This document shows, piece by piece, positions 18,251 through 28,015 of a DNA stretch of 64,000 nucleotides. The notes beneath the pieces are model-generated. The model saw only the letters and a list, made by a program, of their open reading frames with translations, did not search any database and had not been told where the DNA came from. Source of the stretch: Candidatus Omnitrophota bacterium (lineage in GTDB: Bacteria > Omnitrophota > Gorgyraeia > 2-02-FULL-51-18); contig JAJVIE010000003.1 in NCBI GenBank assembly GCA_022072175.1, positions 1,070,483 through 1,134,482 of the forward strand, written 5' to 3'. The translations under genes and the position numbers were made by a program. Numbering within the stretch: the stretch's first letter is position 1; each line of letters starts with the position of its first letter.

Positions 18251-19150
18251 CTACCGTCTCCTGGCGATCACGATCCGGTCCCGGCCCGCGAGGTCCCGCC
18301 TCACTCGGGCTTCCTGAAATCCCTTCGTCCGCGCGATGAGCTGACGCACCGCCGCGGCCTGCTCCTGTCCGATCTCGAGCGCGAGCGCTCCGTCCGGCGC
18401 CAGACGCTCCGGCGCTCCGGCGACGATGCGCCGGATGACATCGAGCCCGTCGCGGCCGGCCGTGAGCGCGAGCTTGGGCTCGCGGCGCACGTCCGCGGGC
18501 AGAGCGCGATGTTCCGATGTTGCGATGTACGGTGGATTGGAGACGATCAGATCATACCGCGCGCGGGATGAGCGGATCGCTCCGTAGACGTCGCTCTGCT
18601 TGAAAACGATACGGCCGGACACACCCTGCCTAAGGGCATTGGTCCGGGCCACTTGCAACGCTCGAGCCGAGACATCGAAAGCGGATATCTTACAGTCTGG
18701 GCAGGCGGATGTCAAACTTACCGCGATGCACCCTGACCCGGTGCCGATGTCGAGGATCCGCAGGGGTTTTTCATGATTTTGGGTCGCCCTAACTGATCTC
18801 AGGTGGGCGATCTCCTCGAGCACCGCCTCGACAAGCTGTTCGGTCTCGGGCCGGGGGATGAGCACCGCGGGCGTCACGCGCAGGCTCAGGCCCATGAAAT
18901 CCTGCTCCCCCAACAGATACGCCAGCGGGACGCCCGCGGCGCGGCGCTTCGCCAGGGCCCGGATCCGCCGGACGACCCCCGAGGCCAGCTCGCGCCCGCC
19001 GGCGTACACCTCGATCCGGTCCACGCCGGCCACCCCCCGCACCAGGCGCTCCGCCTCGGCGTCCGGGGAGACGATGCGTCTTGCGCGGTAGAGCTCTCGC
19101 GTCTCTTTCCAGAGCGCGAGCGCGGTCTCAGGAGTTGGCTTGCTTTTCAA
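18251..19150 (-). CDS. prmC: Peptide chain release factor glutamine methyltransferase
   Basis: Methylates the glutamine of the GGQ motif of release factors. YLLGEQDFMGLSLRV, VLIPRPETEQLVEAVL, the SAM motif ILDIGTGSGCIAVSL and the catalytic IVSNPPYI (NPPY) are all present. There is no ATG or GTG near the expected N terminus; TTG at 19150 gives 299 residues and overlaps prfA by 23 bp, which keeps its substrate gene directly upstream. The start is the least certain part. Confidence 0.93.
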   Translation of the reverse strand: MKSKPTPETALALWKETRELYRARRIVSPDAEAERLVRGVAGVDRIEVYAGGRELASGVVRRIRALAKRRAAGVPLAYLLGEQDFMGLSLRVTPAVLIPRPETEQLVEAVLEEIAHLRSVRATQNHEKPLRILDIGTGSGCIAVSLTSACPDCKISAFDVSARALQVARTNALRQGVSGRIVFKQSDVYGAIRSSRARYDLIVSNPPYIATSEHRALPADVRREPKLALTAGRDGLDVIRRIVAGAPERLAPDGALALEIGQEQAAAVRQLIARTKGFQEARVRRDLAGRDRIVIARRR

Positions 19151-20198
19151 GCTCGGCTTCGTAGAGCGCGTCGATGAAGGGCTCGAGCTCGCCCTCGAGC
19201 ACGCCCTCGAGGTTGTGCTGGGTAAATCCGATCCGGTGATCGGTGACGCGGCGGTCGGGATAGTTGTACGTGCGGATCTTCTCACTGCGGTCGCCCGAGC
19301 CGACCTGGTTCTTGCGCATACCGGCGATCTTCTCGTTGTACTCGGCCTGGATCTTCTCGTACAGGCGCGCGCGGAGGATCTTCATGGCCTTCTGCTTGTT
19401 CTTGAGCTGGGATTTCTCGTCCTGACAGCTGACCACAAGACCCGAGGGGATATGCGTCAGGCGCACGGCCGAGTCGGTGGTGTTGACGCTCTGTCCGCCG
19501 GGCCCGCTGGAGCGGAACACGTCCACCCGCACGTCCTCGGTCTTGATCTCGACGTCGACCTCCTCGGCCTCGGGCAGGATCGCGACGGTGACCGCCGAGG
19601 TGTGGATGCGGCCCTGCGCCTCGGTGGCGGGCACGCGCTGGACGCGGTGCGTGCCGCTCTCGAACTTGAACTTCCCGTACGCCCCCTCTCCGGTGATGGA
19701 GGCGATGATCTCCTTGTAGCCGCCCATCTCGTTGGGGGAGCTGGAGAGCACCTCGAGCTTGAACCCGCACGTGCCCGCGTACTTCTGGTACATGCGGAAG
19801 AGGTCCCCCGCGAAGAGCCCCGCCTCGAGGCCGCCGGTGCCGGCGCGGATCTCGAGGATGACGTTCTTCATCTGCATCGGGTCGTCCTGCACCATGAGCT
19901 TCTCGAGATCATGGTCGAGGCGCTTGTAGTCCTGCTCGAGCTGGGCCAGCTCCTGGGCCGCCATCTCGCGCAGGTCGGCGGGCTGGGTCTTGTCATCGGC
20001 GAGCTTGCGCGCCTCGTCCATCTCCCGCTCGGCCTTGCGGTAGGCCTGATAGGCGGTGACGATCTGGCCGAGCGCGCGGTACTCGCGGCCGAGGTCGCGC
20101 AGTTGCGCGGGGTCGGAGGACACGGCCGGATCGTGGAGGAGCTTCTCCACCTCAGCGTGGCGCTTGACCTTGTCTTCGACCTTCTTGAGGAACCTCAT
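19128..20198 (-). CDS. prfA: Peptide chain release factor 1
   Basis: Terminates translation at UAA and UAG. 356 residues. Stop-codon recognition loop PAT at 190-192 (the PxT motif of RF1), catalytic GGQ at 234-236 within SSGPGGQSVNTTDSAVRLTH. Normal length. It is followed immediately by prmC, which modifies its GGQ. Confidence 0.97.
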   Translation of the reverse strand: MRFLKKVEDKVKRHAEVEKLLHDPAVSSDPAQLRDLGREYRALGQIVTAYQAYRKAEREMDEARKLADDKTQPADLREMAAQELAQLEQDYKRLDHDLEKLMVQDDPMQMKNVILEIRAGTGGLEAGLFAGDLFRMYQKYAGTCGFKLEVLSSSPNEMGGYKEIIASITGEGAYGKFKFESGTHRVQRVPATEAQGRIHTSAVTVAILPEAEEVDVEIKTEDVRVDVFRSSGPGGQSVNTTDSAVRLTHIPSGLVVSCQDEKSQLKNKQKAMKILRARLYEKIQAEYNEKIAGMRKNQVGSGDRSEKIRTYNYPDRRVTDHRIGFTQHNLEGVLEGELEPFIDALYEAELEKQANS

Positions 20199-20314
20199 GC
20201 CGGGTCCGTCCGGCCCAAAGCCACGGACGCAGTCCTCAGGGCGGGCGCCCTCGCGCGGATCGGCGCGTGACGCTTCCCTGACGGACTGCGTCCGGTCAGG
20301 CCGTGATGCGGTCT

Positions 20315-20518
20315 TTAGCTCTTCTTGGCGTAGCGCTTGTTGAACTTATCGACGCGGCCGGCCGTATCGATCAGTTTCTGCTTGCCGGTGAAGAACGGGT
20401 GGCAAGCGGAGCAGATCTCGACCTTGATGTTGGCCTTGGTCGAACGGGTGTGGATCACGTTGCCGCACGCGCACGCGATCACGGCCTCGTTGTACTTCGG
20501 GTGGATACCGTCTTTCAT
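20315..20518 (-). CDS. rpmE: 50S ribosomal protein L31, zinc-binding form
   Basis: A 67-residue protein. ACACGNV and [25 protein letters not shown] carry the cysteines of the C+ type, which binds zinc. GGGGAG precedes the ATG. The 116-bp gap to prfA contains the imperfect palindrome CTGACCGGACgcaGTCCGTCAG (20278-20299). Confidence 0.96.
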   Translation of the reverse strand: MKDGIHPKYNEAVIACACGNVIHTRSTKANIKVEICSACHPFFTGKQKLIDTAGRVDKFNKRYAKKS

Positions 20519-20537
20519 CGTCGTCTCCCCTTTTGCC

Positions 20538-21794
20538 TTAGGCCTTGTTGAGGCTCTTCAGGAACTCTTTGTTGGATTTGGATTTGGAGATCTTCTCCAC
20601 GAGAAGCTCCATGGCTTCCGCGCTGTTGAGCTCGTTGAGCACCTTGCGCAGGATCCAGGTCTTGGCCAGGTCGTCCTTGTCCACCAGGAGCTCCTCGCGG
20701 CGGGTGTTGGACTTCTTGATGTCGATGGCCGGATAGATGCGGCGCTGGAAGAGGTTGCGGTCCAGCTGCACTTCCGAATTGCCCGTGCCCTTGAACTCCT
20801 CGAAGATCACCTCGTCCATGCGGCTGCCGGTGTCCACGAGCGCGGTCGCGATGATGGTGAGCGACCCGCCTTCCTCGAGGGCCCGGGCCGCGCCGAAGAA
20901 CCTCTTGGGCTTGTGCAGGGCGTTGGAGTCCACGCCGCCCGAGAGGATCTTGCCCGAGTGCGGCACGGTGGTGTTGTAGGCGCGCGCCAGACGCGTGATG
21001 CTGTCCAGGAGGATGATGACGTCCTTGTGGGACTCCACCAGGCGCTTGGCCTTCTCGATGACCATCTCGGCCACCTGCACGTGACGCTCGGCCGGCTCAT
21101 CGAACGTCGAGCTGATGACCTCGCCCTTGACGGAGCGCTGCATGTCCGTGACTTCCTCGGGACGCTCGTCGATGAGCAGTACGATCAGCACCGCTTCCGG
21201 GTGGTTGGTCGTAATGGCGTTGGCGATCTTCTGCATCAGCACGGTCTTGCCGCTGTAGGGCGGCGCGACGATGAGCGCTCTCTGACCCTTACCGATCGGG
21301 GCCAGGAGGTCCAGGATCCGGGTCGAGGCCTCGTGCGGTGCCACCTCGAGGTTCCATTTCTCGTGGGGGTACAGCGGCGTGAGGTTGTCGAAGAGGATCT
21401 TGTCCTTGGTGTCGTCGGGCGACTCGTTGTTGACCTTGCTCACCTGCAGGAGAGCGAAGTACCGCTCGCCTTCTTTGGGCGGGCGGATCTGGCCGGAGAC
21501 GGTGTCGCCGGTGCGCAGGTTGAACTTGCGGATCTGCGACGGCGACACGTAGATGTCGTCCGGGCAGGGCAGGTAGTTGTAGTTGGGCGAGCGCAGGAAC
21601 CCGAACCCGTCCTGCAGGATCTCGAGGGTGCCCTCGCCGTACATGGCGCCGTCCTTCTCCGGCTGGGCCTGCAGGATCTTGAAGATCAGGTCCTGCTTCT
21701 TGAGGCCGCTGGTGCCGACGACGCTCATCTTGTGCGCGAGGTCCGAGAGCTCGGACATCTTCATGCGTTTGAGTTTGGCCAGATCGATGTCCAT
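20538..21794 (-). CDS. rho: Transcription termination factor Rho
   Basis: A 418-residue hexameric RNA helicase. N-terminal Rho-N helices, then the RNA-binding cold-shock domain ([18 protein letters not shown]), Walker [13 protein letters not shown], Walker B with [17 protein letters not shown], and the Q/R loops ([18 protein letters not shown]). No inserted domain. Its presence may explain why few gene ends in the long operon carry intrinsic terminators. Confidence 0.97.
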   Translation of the reverse strand: MDIDLAKLKRMKMSELSDLAHKMSVVGTSGLKKQDLIFKILQAQPEKDGAMYGEGTLEILQDGFGFLRSPNYNYLPCPDDIYVSPSQIRKFNLRTGDTVSGQIRPPKEGERYFALLQVSKVNNESPDDTKDKILFDNLTPLYPHEKWNLEVAPHEASTRILDLLAPIGKGQRALIVAPPYSGKTVLMQKIANAITTNHPEAVLIVLLIDERPEEVTDMQRSVKGEVISSTFDEPAERHVQVAEMVIEKAKRLVESHKDVIILLDSITRLARAYNTTVPHSGKILSGGVDSNALHKPKRFFGAARALEEGGSLTIIATALVDTGSRMDEVIFEEFKGTGNSEVQLDRNLFQRRIYPAIDIKKSNTRREELLVDKDDLAKTWILRKVLNELNSAEAMELLVEKISKSKSNKEFLKSLNKA

Positions 21795-21800
21795 CTTGGG

Positions 21801-22436
21801 TTATTTCCCTCCTTCGTTGAGATAAAACCGTTTGAGGTCCTCGGGCCGGGTGCGCAGGATGCGCTCACGGACCTCACGGACCTGTTGTTCGAGTTCTTTG
21901 GGCGTGCCGTCGTTGTCCAGCACGTGGTCGGCCAGGCGCGCCTTGCGCGCAAGGCTCCACTGCGAGGCGATGATGGCGCGCGCCAGCTTGCGCGACAAGC
22001 CCTTCTTGTCCGTGCGCGCGTACACGGTGGCCGGCTTGGCCTTCACGACCACCGTCACGTCGGCCATCCGCTCCATGTGCGACTCGAAGAGCAGCGGCAC
22101 ATCGAGGACCAGGAGGCCCTTGCGTCCCTTGAGACGGCGGATCACCTGCAGGCACTCGAAGATCACGCCCGGGTGCACGAGCGTGTTGAGCTTCTTGAGG
22201 TCCTTGGGCGAGGAGAACACCCGCCGGGCCAGCTTGGCGCGGTCGATATCGCCCTTGGGCCCGAGGTAATCGGCCCCGAAGATCTGCACCACGCCGCGAT
22301 AGGCGGGGGTCCCCCGCCTTAGCAGGCGCCGCGCCACCTCGTCGGCGTCGAAGATCCGCGCGCCGAGCTTCTTGAAGATCCGGGCGGCCTGGGTCTTGCC
22401 CGTGGCCAGCCCTCCGGTCAATCCGACGACGATCAC
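21801..22436 (-). CDS. coaE: Dephospho-CoA kinase
   Basis: Last step of coenzyme A synthesis, phosphorylating the ribose 3'-OH of dephospho-CoA. 211 residues: P loop GLTGGLATGKTQAARIF, IFDADEVARRLL, and the lid region with RTDKKGLSRKLARAIIASQW. It overlaps glgA (ATGA) upstream and is 6 bp from rho. Confidence 0.94.
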   Translation of the reverse strand: MIVVGLTGGLATGKTQAARIFKKLGARIFDADEVARRLLRRGTPAYRGVVQIFGADYLGPKGDIDRAKLARRVFSSPKDLKKLNTLVHPGVIFECLQVIRRLKGRKGLLVLDVPLLFESHMERMADVTVVVKAKPATVYARTDKKGLSRKLARAIIASQWSLARKARLADHVLDNDGTPKELEQQVREVRERILRTRPEDLKRFYLNEGGK

Positions 22437-23836
22437 TTCTTGAGCATCTCCTTGTAGTGTGCCAGATATTCCCGGGCGCTCCGCTCCCAGGAGAAGTCCT
22501 GCTTCATCGCCCGGACCACCAGGCGCTTGAGCGCCCGCCGGTCCATGTAGCCCTTGAGCGCCCGCCCCACCGCCGCCAGCAGGCTCTCGGCCGTCCTTCC
22601 GTCAAAAGCATACCCGTTGCCCTTCTTGGGGTCGGCGTCCAGGTCGACGATGGTGTCGGCCAACCCGCCCGTACGCCGGACGATGGGCAGAGCGCCGTAC
22701 CTCAGCGCGATCATCTGTCCCAACCCGCACGGCTCGAACAGCGACGGCATCAGGAAATAGTCGCATCCCGCGTAGATCTTGCGGGCCAACGCCCCGTCAA
22801 ATCCGATCCGCACCGCCGTGTTGCGCGGATGACGCTTGGCGATGTTCTCGAAGGTCCGGCGGTACGCCGCGTCCCCGTCGCCCAGCACCACCAACTGCAC
22901 CGGACCGCCCAGGAGGCGGTCGGCCGCGTCCGCCAGGAGATCCAGGCCCTTCTGCTCGGCCAGGCGTGACACCACGGCCAACAGCGGCGTCTCCGGCTCC
23001 GGCGGCAGGCCCAGGAGATCCTGCAGTTCGGCCTTGCACGCGGCCTTGCCCGAGGGGTCCTCGGCCGAGTACCTCCTGGCCAAGGCCTTGTCCCGGGACG
23101 GGTCCCAGTCGCGGGTATCGATGCCGTTGAGCACCCCCCACAACCGCTCGCGCTTGGCGCGATAGACCCCATCAAGCCCCGTGCCGTACTCCTCGGTCAA
23201 CAGCTCCCTCGCGTAACCGGGGCTGACGGTGTTGATCGAGTCGGCGAAGATCAGCCCGCCCTTGAGCAGGTTGATCTTGCCGTAGAACTCAAAACCATCC
23301 ACGCCCATCAGGTCTACGTCGAGCCCCGTCTCCGGGTACTGGCGCGCGCTGAAGATGCCCTGATAAGCGCCGTTATGCACCGTCAGGAGCGTCCGTGTCC
23401 TCGCGAAGCACGGCTCTCCGGCGTACTTGGTCTTGAGCAGGACCGGCACCAGGGCCGTCTGCCAGTCGTGCACGTGCACGATGTCCGGCCGCCAGTCCAG
23501 GGACCGGCACAAGAGCAATGCCTCGTGGCACAGGTACGAGTACCGCGAGAGGTTGTCGGCGTAATCCCCGCGGTCGTTGCCGTACAGACCGTGCCGGTTG
23601 TAGTACCCCTCGTGCTCGATGAACCTCACCGTCACGCCCGGAGCGGTCTTGCGCGGCACGCTCTCGAGGCCCCGGTAGCGCGGCAGGACCGTCAGCGTCT
23701 CCACGCCGAGCTGTCCAAGCGCGGCCGGCAGGGATCCGGTCACATCGGCCAGTCCGCCGGTCTTGGCGAACGGCGCGACCTCGCTGGCCACGCACAACAC
23801 ACGCAGTTTTTTCGCGGAGGACCGTGCCGGGGTCAT
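22433..23836 (-). CDS. glgA: Glycogen/starch synthase (GT5)
   Basis: Transfers glucose from ADP- or UDP-glucose to alpha-1,4-glucan. 467 residues: SEVAPFAKTGGLADVTGSLP has the KTGGL substrate loop; HVHDWQTALVP and the C-terminal FLMPSLFEPCGLGQMIALRYG with the catalytic glutamate motif are intact. It overlaps both polA and coaE by 4 bp, an unusual place for a glycogen gene; no glgB, glgC or glgP is in the window. Confidence 0.94.
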   Translation of the reverse strand: MTPARSSAKKLRVLCVASEVAPFAKTGGLADVTGSLPAALGQLGVETLTVLPRYRGLESVPRKTAPGVTVRFIEHEGYYNRHGLYGNDRGDYADNLSRYSYLCHEALLLCRSLDWRPDIVHVHDWQTALVPVLLKTKYAGEPCFARTRTLLTVHNGAYQGIFSARQYPETGLDVDLMGVDGFEFYGKINLLKGGLIFADSINTVSPGYARELLTEEYGTGLDGVYRAKRERLWGVLNGIDTRDWDPSRDKALARRYSAEDPSGKAACKAELQDLLGLPPEPETPLLAVVSRLAEQKGLDLLADAADRLLGGPVQLVVLGDGDAAYRRTFENIAKRHPRNTAVRIGFDGALARKIYAGCDYFLMPSLFEPCGLGQMIALRYGALPIVRRTGGLADTIVDLDADPKKGNGYAFDGRTAESLLAAVGRALKGYMDRRALKRLVVRAMKQDFSWERSAREYLAHYKEMLKK

Positions 23837-26559
23837 GAACGGCCCAGCTTCTCCATATCCAGCCAGTTGGGACCGGTCTTCACCGACACCTCCAGCGGCA
23901 CGTCGAACTCCGCCGCTCCGGACATCCTCTCGCGCACCAGACGCGCCAGCTTGGGGGCGTCCTGCTCGGGCGCCTCGAACACCAGCTCGTCGTGCACCTG
24001 CAGGATCAGCTTGGCGTGCGGGTGTTCCTCCGCCAGCTCCGGGGCCAGCCGGTCCATCGCGATCTTGATGATGTCGCTGGCCGTGCCCTGTATCGGAGCG
24101 TTGATCGCGGTCCGCTCCGCGAACGCCTTGACCCTCGGATCGCGCGACTGGATCTCCGGGATGTAGCGGCGCCGCTTGAAGTGCGTCTCGACGTAACCGT
24201 CCTTCTTACAGCGCTCGATCGTGCCGTCCAGGTAACCCTTGACGCGCGGATAGCGCTCAAAATACGACTTGATGAAATCCCTCGCCGACTCCAGCGTGAT
24301 GTCCAGACTCTTGGCCAGGCTGAACGCCCCCATGCCGTACAGCACGCCGAAATTGACCGTCTTGGCCGAGTCGCGCATCTGCGGCTCCACCGCGTCCATG
24401 TCCACGCCGAAGATCAGACTGGCCGTGTAGCGGTGGATGTCCGCGCCTTCCTTGAAAGCGCGGATCAGGCTCTCGTCCCCCGACAGGTGCGCCAGGACCC
24501 TCAGCTCGATCTGGGAGTAGTCCGCCGACACCAGCGTGCGGCCCTCGCCCGAGGCGACGAAGGCGCGGCGGATCTTGCGCCCTTCCTCGGTACGCACCGG
24601 GATGTTCTGCACGTTGGGGTCACTGCAGGACAGCCGCCCGGTGGCCGTGACGGTCTGATTGAAGCTCGGATGCACCCGCCCGGTCGCCGGGTTCACCAGC
24701 TCCGGGAGCGCGTCCACGTAGGTGCTCTTGAGTTTCGAAAGTTCTCTGAATTTAAGGATCAGCTTGGGTAGCGGATGAACTTCGGAAAGCTCGAGCAGAA
24801 CTTCGACGTCCGTGGAGGCGCCGGTCTTGGTCTTTTTTACCACAGGCAGTTTGAGTTTGTCGAACAAAATCTCCCCCAGCTGCTTGGGGGAGTTGATGTT
24901 GAACTCCTGTCCCGCCGCCTCGTGGATCTCGCCGGTCAGGCGGTGGAGCGTCTTGTCCATCTCGGCCGAGAGCTTGCCCAGGAGCTTCCGGTCGATGGCC
25001 ACGCCGTTGTACTCCATGTCCGCGAGCACCGGCACCAGCGGCATCTCGATGTCCTTGAAGAGCCCCGCCACCCCCCGCTCGTTGAGCTTGGGCGCCAGCA
25101 CGTCGGCCAGCCGGAGCGTCACGTCGCTGTCCTGACAGCCGTAGCGGTAGAGCTTGTCGATGTCCACGTCGGCCATCGAGATCTGCGAACGGCCGGAACC
25201 GATCAGGTCGGTGATGGGCGTGATCGTCACGCCCAGATGCTCGAGCGCGATATCGTCGAGGTTGTGGTTGGGCTTGGCCGGATTGAGGCAGTACGACGCC
25301 ACCATCGTGTCGTGCTCGATGCCCGCCAGATGGATGCCGTACTTGCGCAGGATGATCGTCTCGTACTTGATGTTCTGACCGACCTTGGCGATCTTGGGGT
25401 CCTCGAGGAGCGGCTTGAGCTTCTTGAGCGCCTGCTCGGGAGTGGGCCGCTTGGGGCCGCTCTTGGGCGCGGAGGCCGCCGCGCCGAAGAGGTCCCCCGT
25501 CCTCGCCTCGAACGGCACGTAGTAGGCCTGCTTGGCTTTCCAGCTGAAAGAGATGCCGATGGGCACCGCCAGCATCGGGTGCGGCGCGGTGGTCTCGAAA
25601 TCCAGCGCCCAGCGCTTGTGCTTGGCCAGCTTCTCCACCAGCCCGTCGAAAGCCTCCATCCCCTCGACCAGATGATAGTCGAGCGTGTCGTCATCGGCGT
25701 TGGAGGGCTGTGTGACGGGCAGGGCTTTCAGGAGCGAGCGGAACTCGAGCTCCTTATAGAGCGCCGCCAGCGCCTCGTAGTCGGGGTCCTTGAGCTTGAG
25801 CTCGGCGGTGTCCACCTCGAGCGGCACGTCGCGATCCACGGTGGCCAGCTCCTTGGAGAGAAAGGCGTCGTCCTTGTGTTCCTCGAGCATGCGCCGGACA
25901 CGCTCGTTGGCCACCTTGTCCAGGTGCTTGTAGAGCTTCTCGAGCGAGCCGTGCTCGTTGATGAGCTTGGAGGCGGTCTTGTCGCCGATGCCGTGCACAC
26001 CGGGGATGTTGTCGGAGGCGTCGCCCATGAGCGCCATGAGGTCGGGCACCTGCTCGGGGTCCACGCCCCACTTCTCGCGCACCGAGGAGCGGTCGTACAC
26101 GGCGTTGTCCTTCTGGGGGTTGAGCACGCGGACCTTTTCGGTCACCAACTGCAGGGCGTCCTTGTCCCCGGTGACCGCGTACACCTCATGGCCCTTGCGC
26201 GACAGGCGAGTGGCCAGAGTGGCGATCACGTCATCGGCCTCGTAACCCTCTTTCTCGAAGATCGGGATGCGGTAGGCGCGCACGACGTCCTTGATGACCG
26301 GCATCTGCTCGACCAAGTCCTCGGGCATGGGCGAGCGCTGGACCTTGTAGTCCTCGTACTTCTTGTGCCGGAAGGTCGGACCCTTGACGTCGAACGTCAG
26401 CGCGATGCCGTCCGGACCGACCTCCCTCAGGAGCCGGTCGATCATGGTGATGAACCCGTACACCGCGTTGGTCGGCCGGCCCTTGGAGGTGCGCAGTTCG
26501 CGCACCGCGTAGTAGGCGCGGTAGCAGAACGAGTTGCCGTCGACCAGGAGGATCTTCAT
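23833..26559 (-). CDS. polA: DNA polymerase I
   Basis: A 908-residue three-domain enzyme for gap filling and primer removal. N-terminal 5'-3' exonuclease (LLVDGNSFCYRAYYAV, VTGDKDALQLV). The 3'-5' proofreading domain retains its metal ligands, D320 and E322 in RWALDFETT. The polymerase domain has motif A DYSQIELRVLAH, motif B DSAKTVNFGVLYGMGAF and motif C LQVHDELVFE. Retention of proofreading is worth noting because many phyla have lost it. Confidence 0.97.
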   Translation of the reverse strand: MKILLVDGNSFCYRAYYAVRELRTSKGRPTNAVYGFITMIDRLLREVGPDGIALTFDVKGPTFRHKKYEDYKVQRSPMPEDLVEQMPVIKDVVRAYRIPIFEKEGYEADDVIATLATRLSRKGHEVYAVTGDKDALQLVTEKVRVLNPQKDNAVYDRSSVREKWGVDPEQVPDLMALMGDASDNIPGVHGIGDKTASKLINEHGSLEKLYKHLDKVANERVRRMLEEHKDDAFLSKELATVDRDVPLEVDTAELKLKDPDYEALAALYKELEFRSLLKALPVTQPSNADDDTLDYHLVEGMEAFDGLVEKLAKHKRWALDFETTAPHPMLAVPIGISFSWKAKQAYYVPFEARTGDLFGAAASAPKSGPKRPTPEQALKKLKPLLEDPKIAKVGQNIKYETIILRKYGIHLAGIEHDTMVASYCLNPAKPNHNLDDIALEHLGVTITPITDLIGSGRSQISMADVDIDKLYRYGCQDSDVTLRLADVLAPKLNERGVAGLFKDIEMPLVPVLADMEYNGVAIDRKLLGKLSAEMDKTLHRLTGEIHEAAGQEFNINSPKQLGEILFDKLKLPVVKKTKTGASTDVEVLLELSEVHPLPKLILKFRELSKLKSTYVDALPELVNPATGRVHPSFNQTVTATGRLSCSDPNVQNIPVRTEEGRKIRRAFVASGEGRTLVSADYSQIELRVLAHLSGDESLIRAFKEGADIHRYTASLIFGVDMDAVEPQMRDSAKTVNFGVLYGMGAFSLAKSLDITLESARDFIKSYFERYPRVKGYLDGTIERCKKDGYVETHFKRRRYIPEIQSRDPRVKAFAERTAINAPIQGTASDIIKIAMDRLAPELAEEHPHAKLILQVHDELVFEAPEQDAPKLARLVRERMSGAAEFDVPLEVSVKTGPNWLDMEKLGRS

Positions 26560-26588
26560 AGGGACCTATGGGACTTGTGAGCGCCCGG

Positions 26589-26963
26589 CTACTGCCAGGA
26601 CAGGATGACGTACAGGAGCGCGCCGATCAGGAGCGTGCAGAGGATGTAAAAATCGTTGAAGTACCAGAAATCCGCCAGATGGTCCCACACGCTCGCGCGC
26701 GGGGCCGCTTCCTCGTGCGCGAACGTTTCGCTGGGCTTGGGGAACAGCTCGCGGCCGATGCGCCAGCGGTTCTTGACGGCCTCGAGCTCCTTCTTCTTGA
26801 AGCGCGAGAAGGCCCCCGCGATATTGTGCGCGTGGACCTGCTTGCGCTCGATGAGCGACCGCATCTCCTCGTCGGAGATCTCCAAGAACTCCGTCGCCTC
26901 GCGCTGGGTGAGGTACTGTTCCTTGAGGTAGTCCTTGTACTCTTCCTTGCCGATGCCGCTCAT
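26589..26963 (-). CDS. Tail-anchored helix-turn-helix protein
   Basis: A 124-residue protein. Residues about 15-65 form an excisionase/MerR-like winged helix-turn-helix (YLTQREATEFLEISDEEM, then RKQVHAHNIAGAFSRFKKKE). A linker follows and the last 20 residues (FYILCTLLIGALLYVILSWQ) are a single membrane helix. So the DNA-binding domain is cytoplasmic and held at the membrane by its tail. It sits between tsaD (4-bp overlap) and polA. Function is unknown; membrane tethering of DNA is inference from the architecture. Confidence 0.7.
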   Translation of the reverse strand: MSGIGKEEYKDYLKEQYLTQREATEFLEISDEEMRSLIERKQVHAHNIAGAFSRFKKKELEAVKNRWRIGRELFPKPSETFAHEEAAPRASVWDHLADFWYFNDFYILCTLLIGALLYVILSWQ

Positions 26964-28015
26964 GACCGGGCCCCGCTCAACAAAGGTGAACGTGAGAAGT
27001 CCGAATACGCCCCGAGCTCCAGCGTGTCGCGCCGCCCCGCTCTGCGCAGGGCCGCCCCGTAGGCGGCGATCATCGCGGCGTTGTCCTGGCAGTACGCCAT
27101 GGACGGCCAGTAGAGCCGGATGTCGGAGCGGCGAGCGGCCTCGTCGAGCTTGGCCCGCAGACGGGTGTTGGCGCTGACGCCTCCGCCCACGGCCAGACGG
27201 CTCAGGCGCTCGCGCGCGCAGGCCCGCAGGGCCTTCTTGACGAGCACGTCGCAGACGGCCTCCTGAAATCCGGCGGCCATCGCGCGCTTCGTCTTGGGGG
27301 TCAGTCTTCCGGAGGTTTTCAAGGCATCCTGTACCTTGTAGTAGACGGCCGTCTTGAGGCCGCTAAAACTGAAATCCAGGGATCCTTCCGACAGGTAGGG
27401 CCGCGAGAACATCCGATCGTCCGGTGCCTGCCCGCGGCTCAGGCGATCGATCGCCGGACCCCCAGGGTAGCCCAACCCCAGTATTTTTGCAACCTTGTCG
27501 AAGGCCTCTCCGGAGGCGTCGTCGAGCGTACGGCCGAGCACGCTCACGCGCGCCGGGGAGTCCATGCGGATGATCGTGGTGTGGCCGCCGGAGACGACCA
27601 GCGCCAGGTACGGGAAAGCCGGCGCCGGGTCGCACAGGCGCGCCGAATACGCGTGGGCCAGCACGTGATCGACGCCGACCAGCGGGACACGGAGCGCCAG
27701 GGCCAGGGCCTTGGCGGCGGAAACGCCGACCAACAGAGAGCCGAGCAGACCCGGCCCCGCCGTCACGGCGATCTCATCGACGTCGGACAGGCGGCGCTTG
27801 GCCCGGCGCAGGGCCAGGTCCAGCGTCGGCAACAGCGCCGTCAGATGCGCTCTGGAGGCGATCTCCGGGACCACGCCCCCGTAGCGCGCGTGCTCGCGCA
27901 GGCTGGAAGCGGTGCAGTTGGACAGCACGCGGTCGCGTTCGACCAGCGCCGCCGAGGTCTCATCGCACGAGGTCTCGAGGCCCAGCGTCAACCGGGCGGA
28001 GCGGGAACGCCTCAA
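26960..28015 (-). CDS. tsaD: tRNA N6-threonylcarbamoyladenosine synthase subunit TsaD
   Basis: Transfers threonylcarbamoyl to A37 of ANN-decoding tRNAs, with TsaB and TsaE (not in window). 351 residues of the ASKHA fold: LGLETSCDETSAALV, the metal-binding VDHVLAHAYSA (HxxxH), SGGHTTIIRM, and LAVGGGVSANTRLR. The TTG start overlaps the upstream stop as TTGA. Confidence 0.96.
   Translation of the reverse strand: MRRSRSARLTLGLETSCDETSAALVERDRVLSNCTASSLREHARYGGVVPEIASRAHLTALLPTLDLALRRAKRRLSDVDEIAVTAGPGLLGSLLVGVSAAKALALALRVPLVGVDHVLAHAYSARLCDPAPAFPYLALVVSGGHTTIIRMDSPARVSVLGRTLDDASGEAFDKVAKILGLGYPGGPAIDRLSRGQAPDDRMFSRPYLSEGSLDFSFSGLKTAVYYKVQDALKTSGRLTPKTKRAMAAGFQEAVCDVLVKKALRACARERLSRLAVGGGVSANTRLRAKLDEAARRSDIRLYWPSMAYCQDNAAMIAAYGAALRRAGRRDTLELGAYSDFSRSPLLSGARS

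Noticed and set aside
20278..20299. Palindrome before rpmE as a member of the 8-11.6 kb REP family
   Set aside because: The core reads GGACGCAGTCC rather than GGACGGCGTCC and the pyrimidine-rich head is absent, so kinship is not convincing.
20337..22322. Very long plus-strand open frame opposite rho and coaE
   Set aside because: It is a composition effect of GC-rich coding DNA; the translated product is repetitive and family-less, while the opposite strand encodes textbook Rho and CoaE.
24775..26580. 600-codon plus-strand open frame opposite polA
   Set aside because: Shadow of polA; low-complexity Val/Leu/Arg/His-rich product without motifs.
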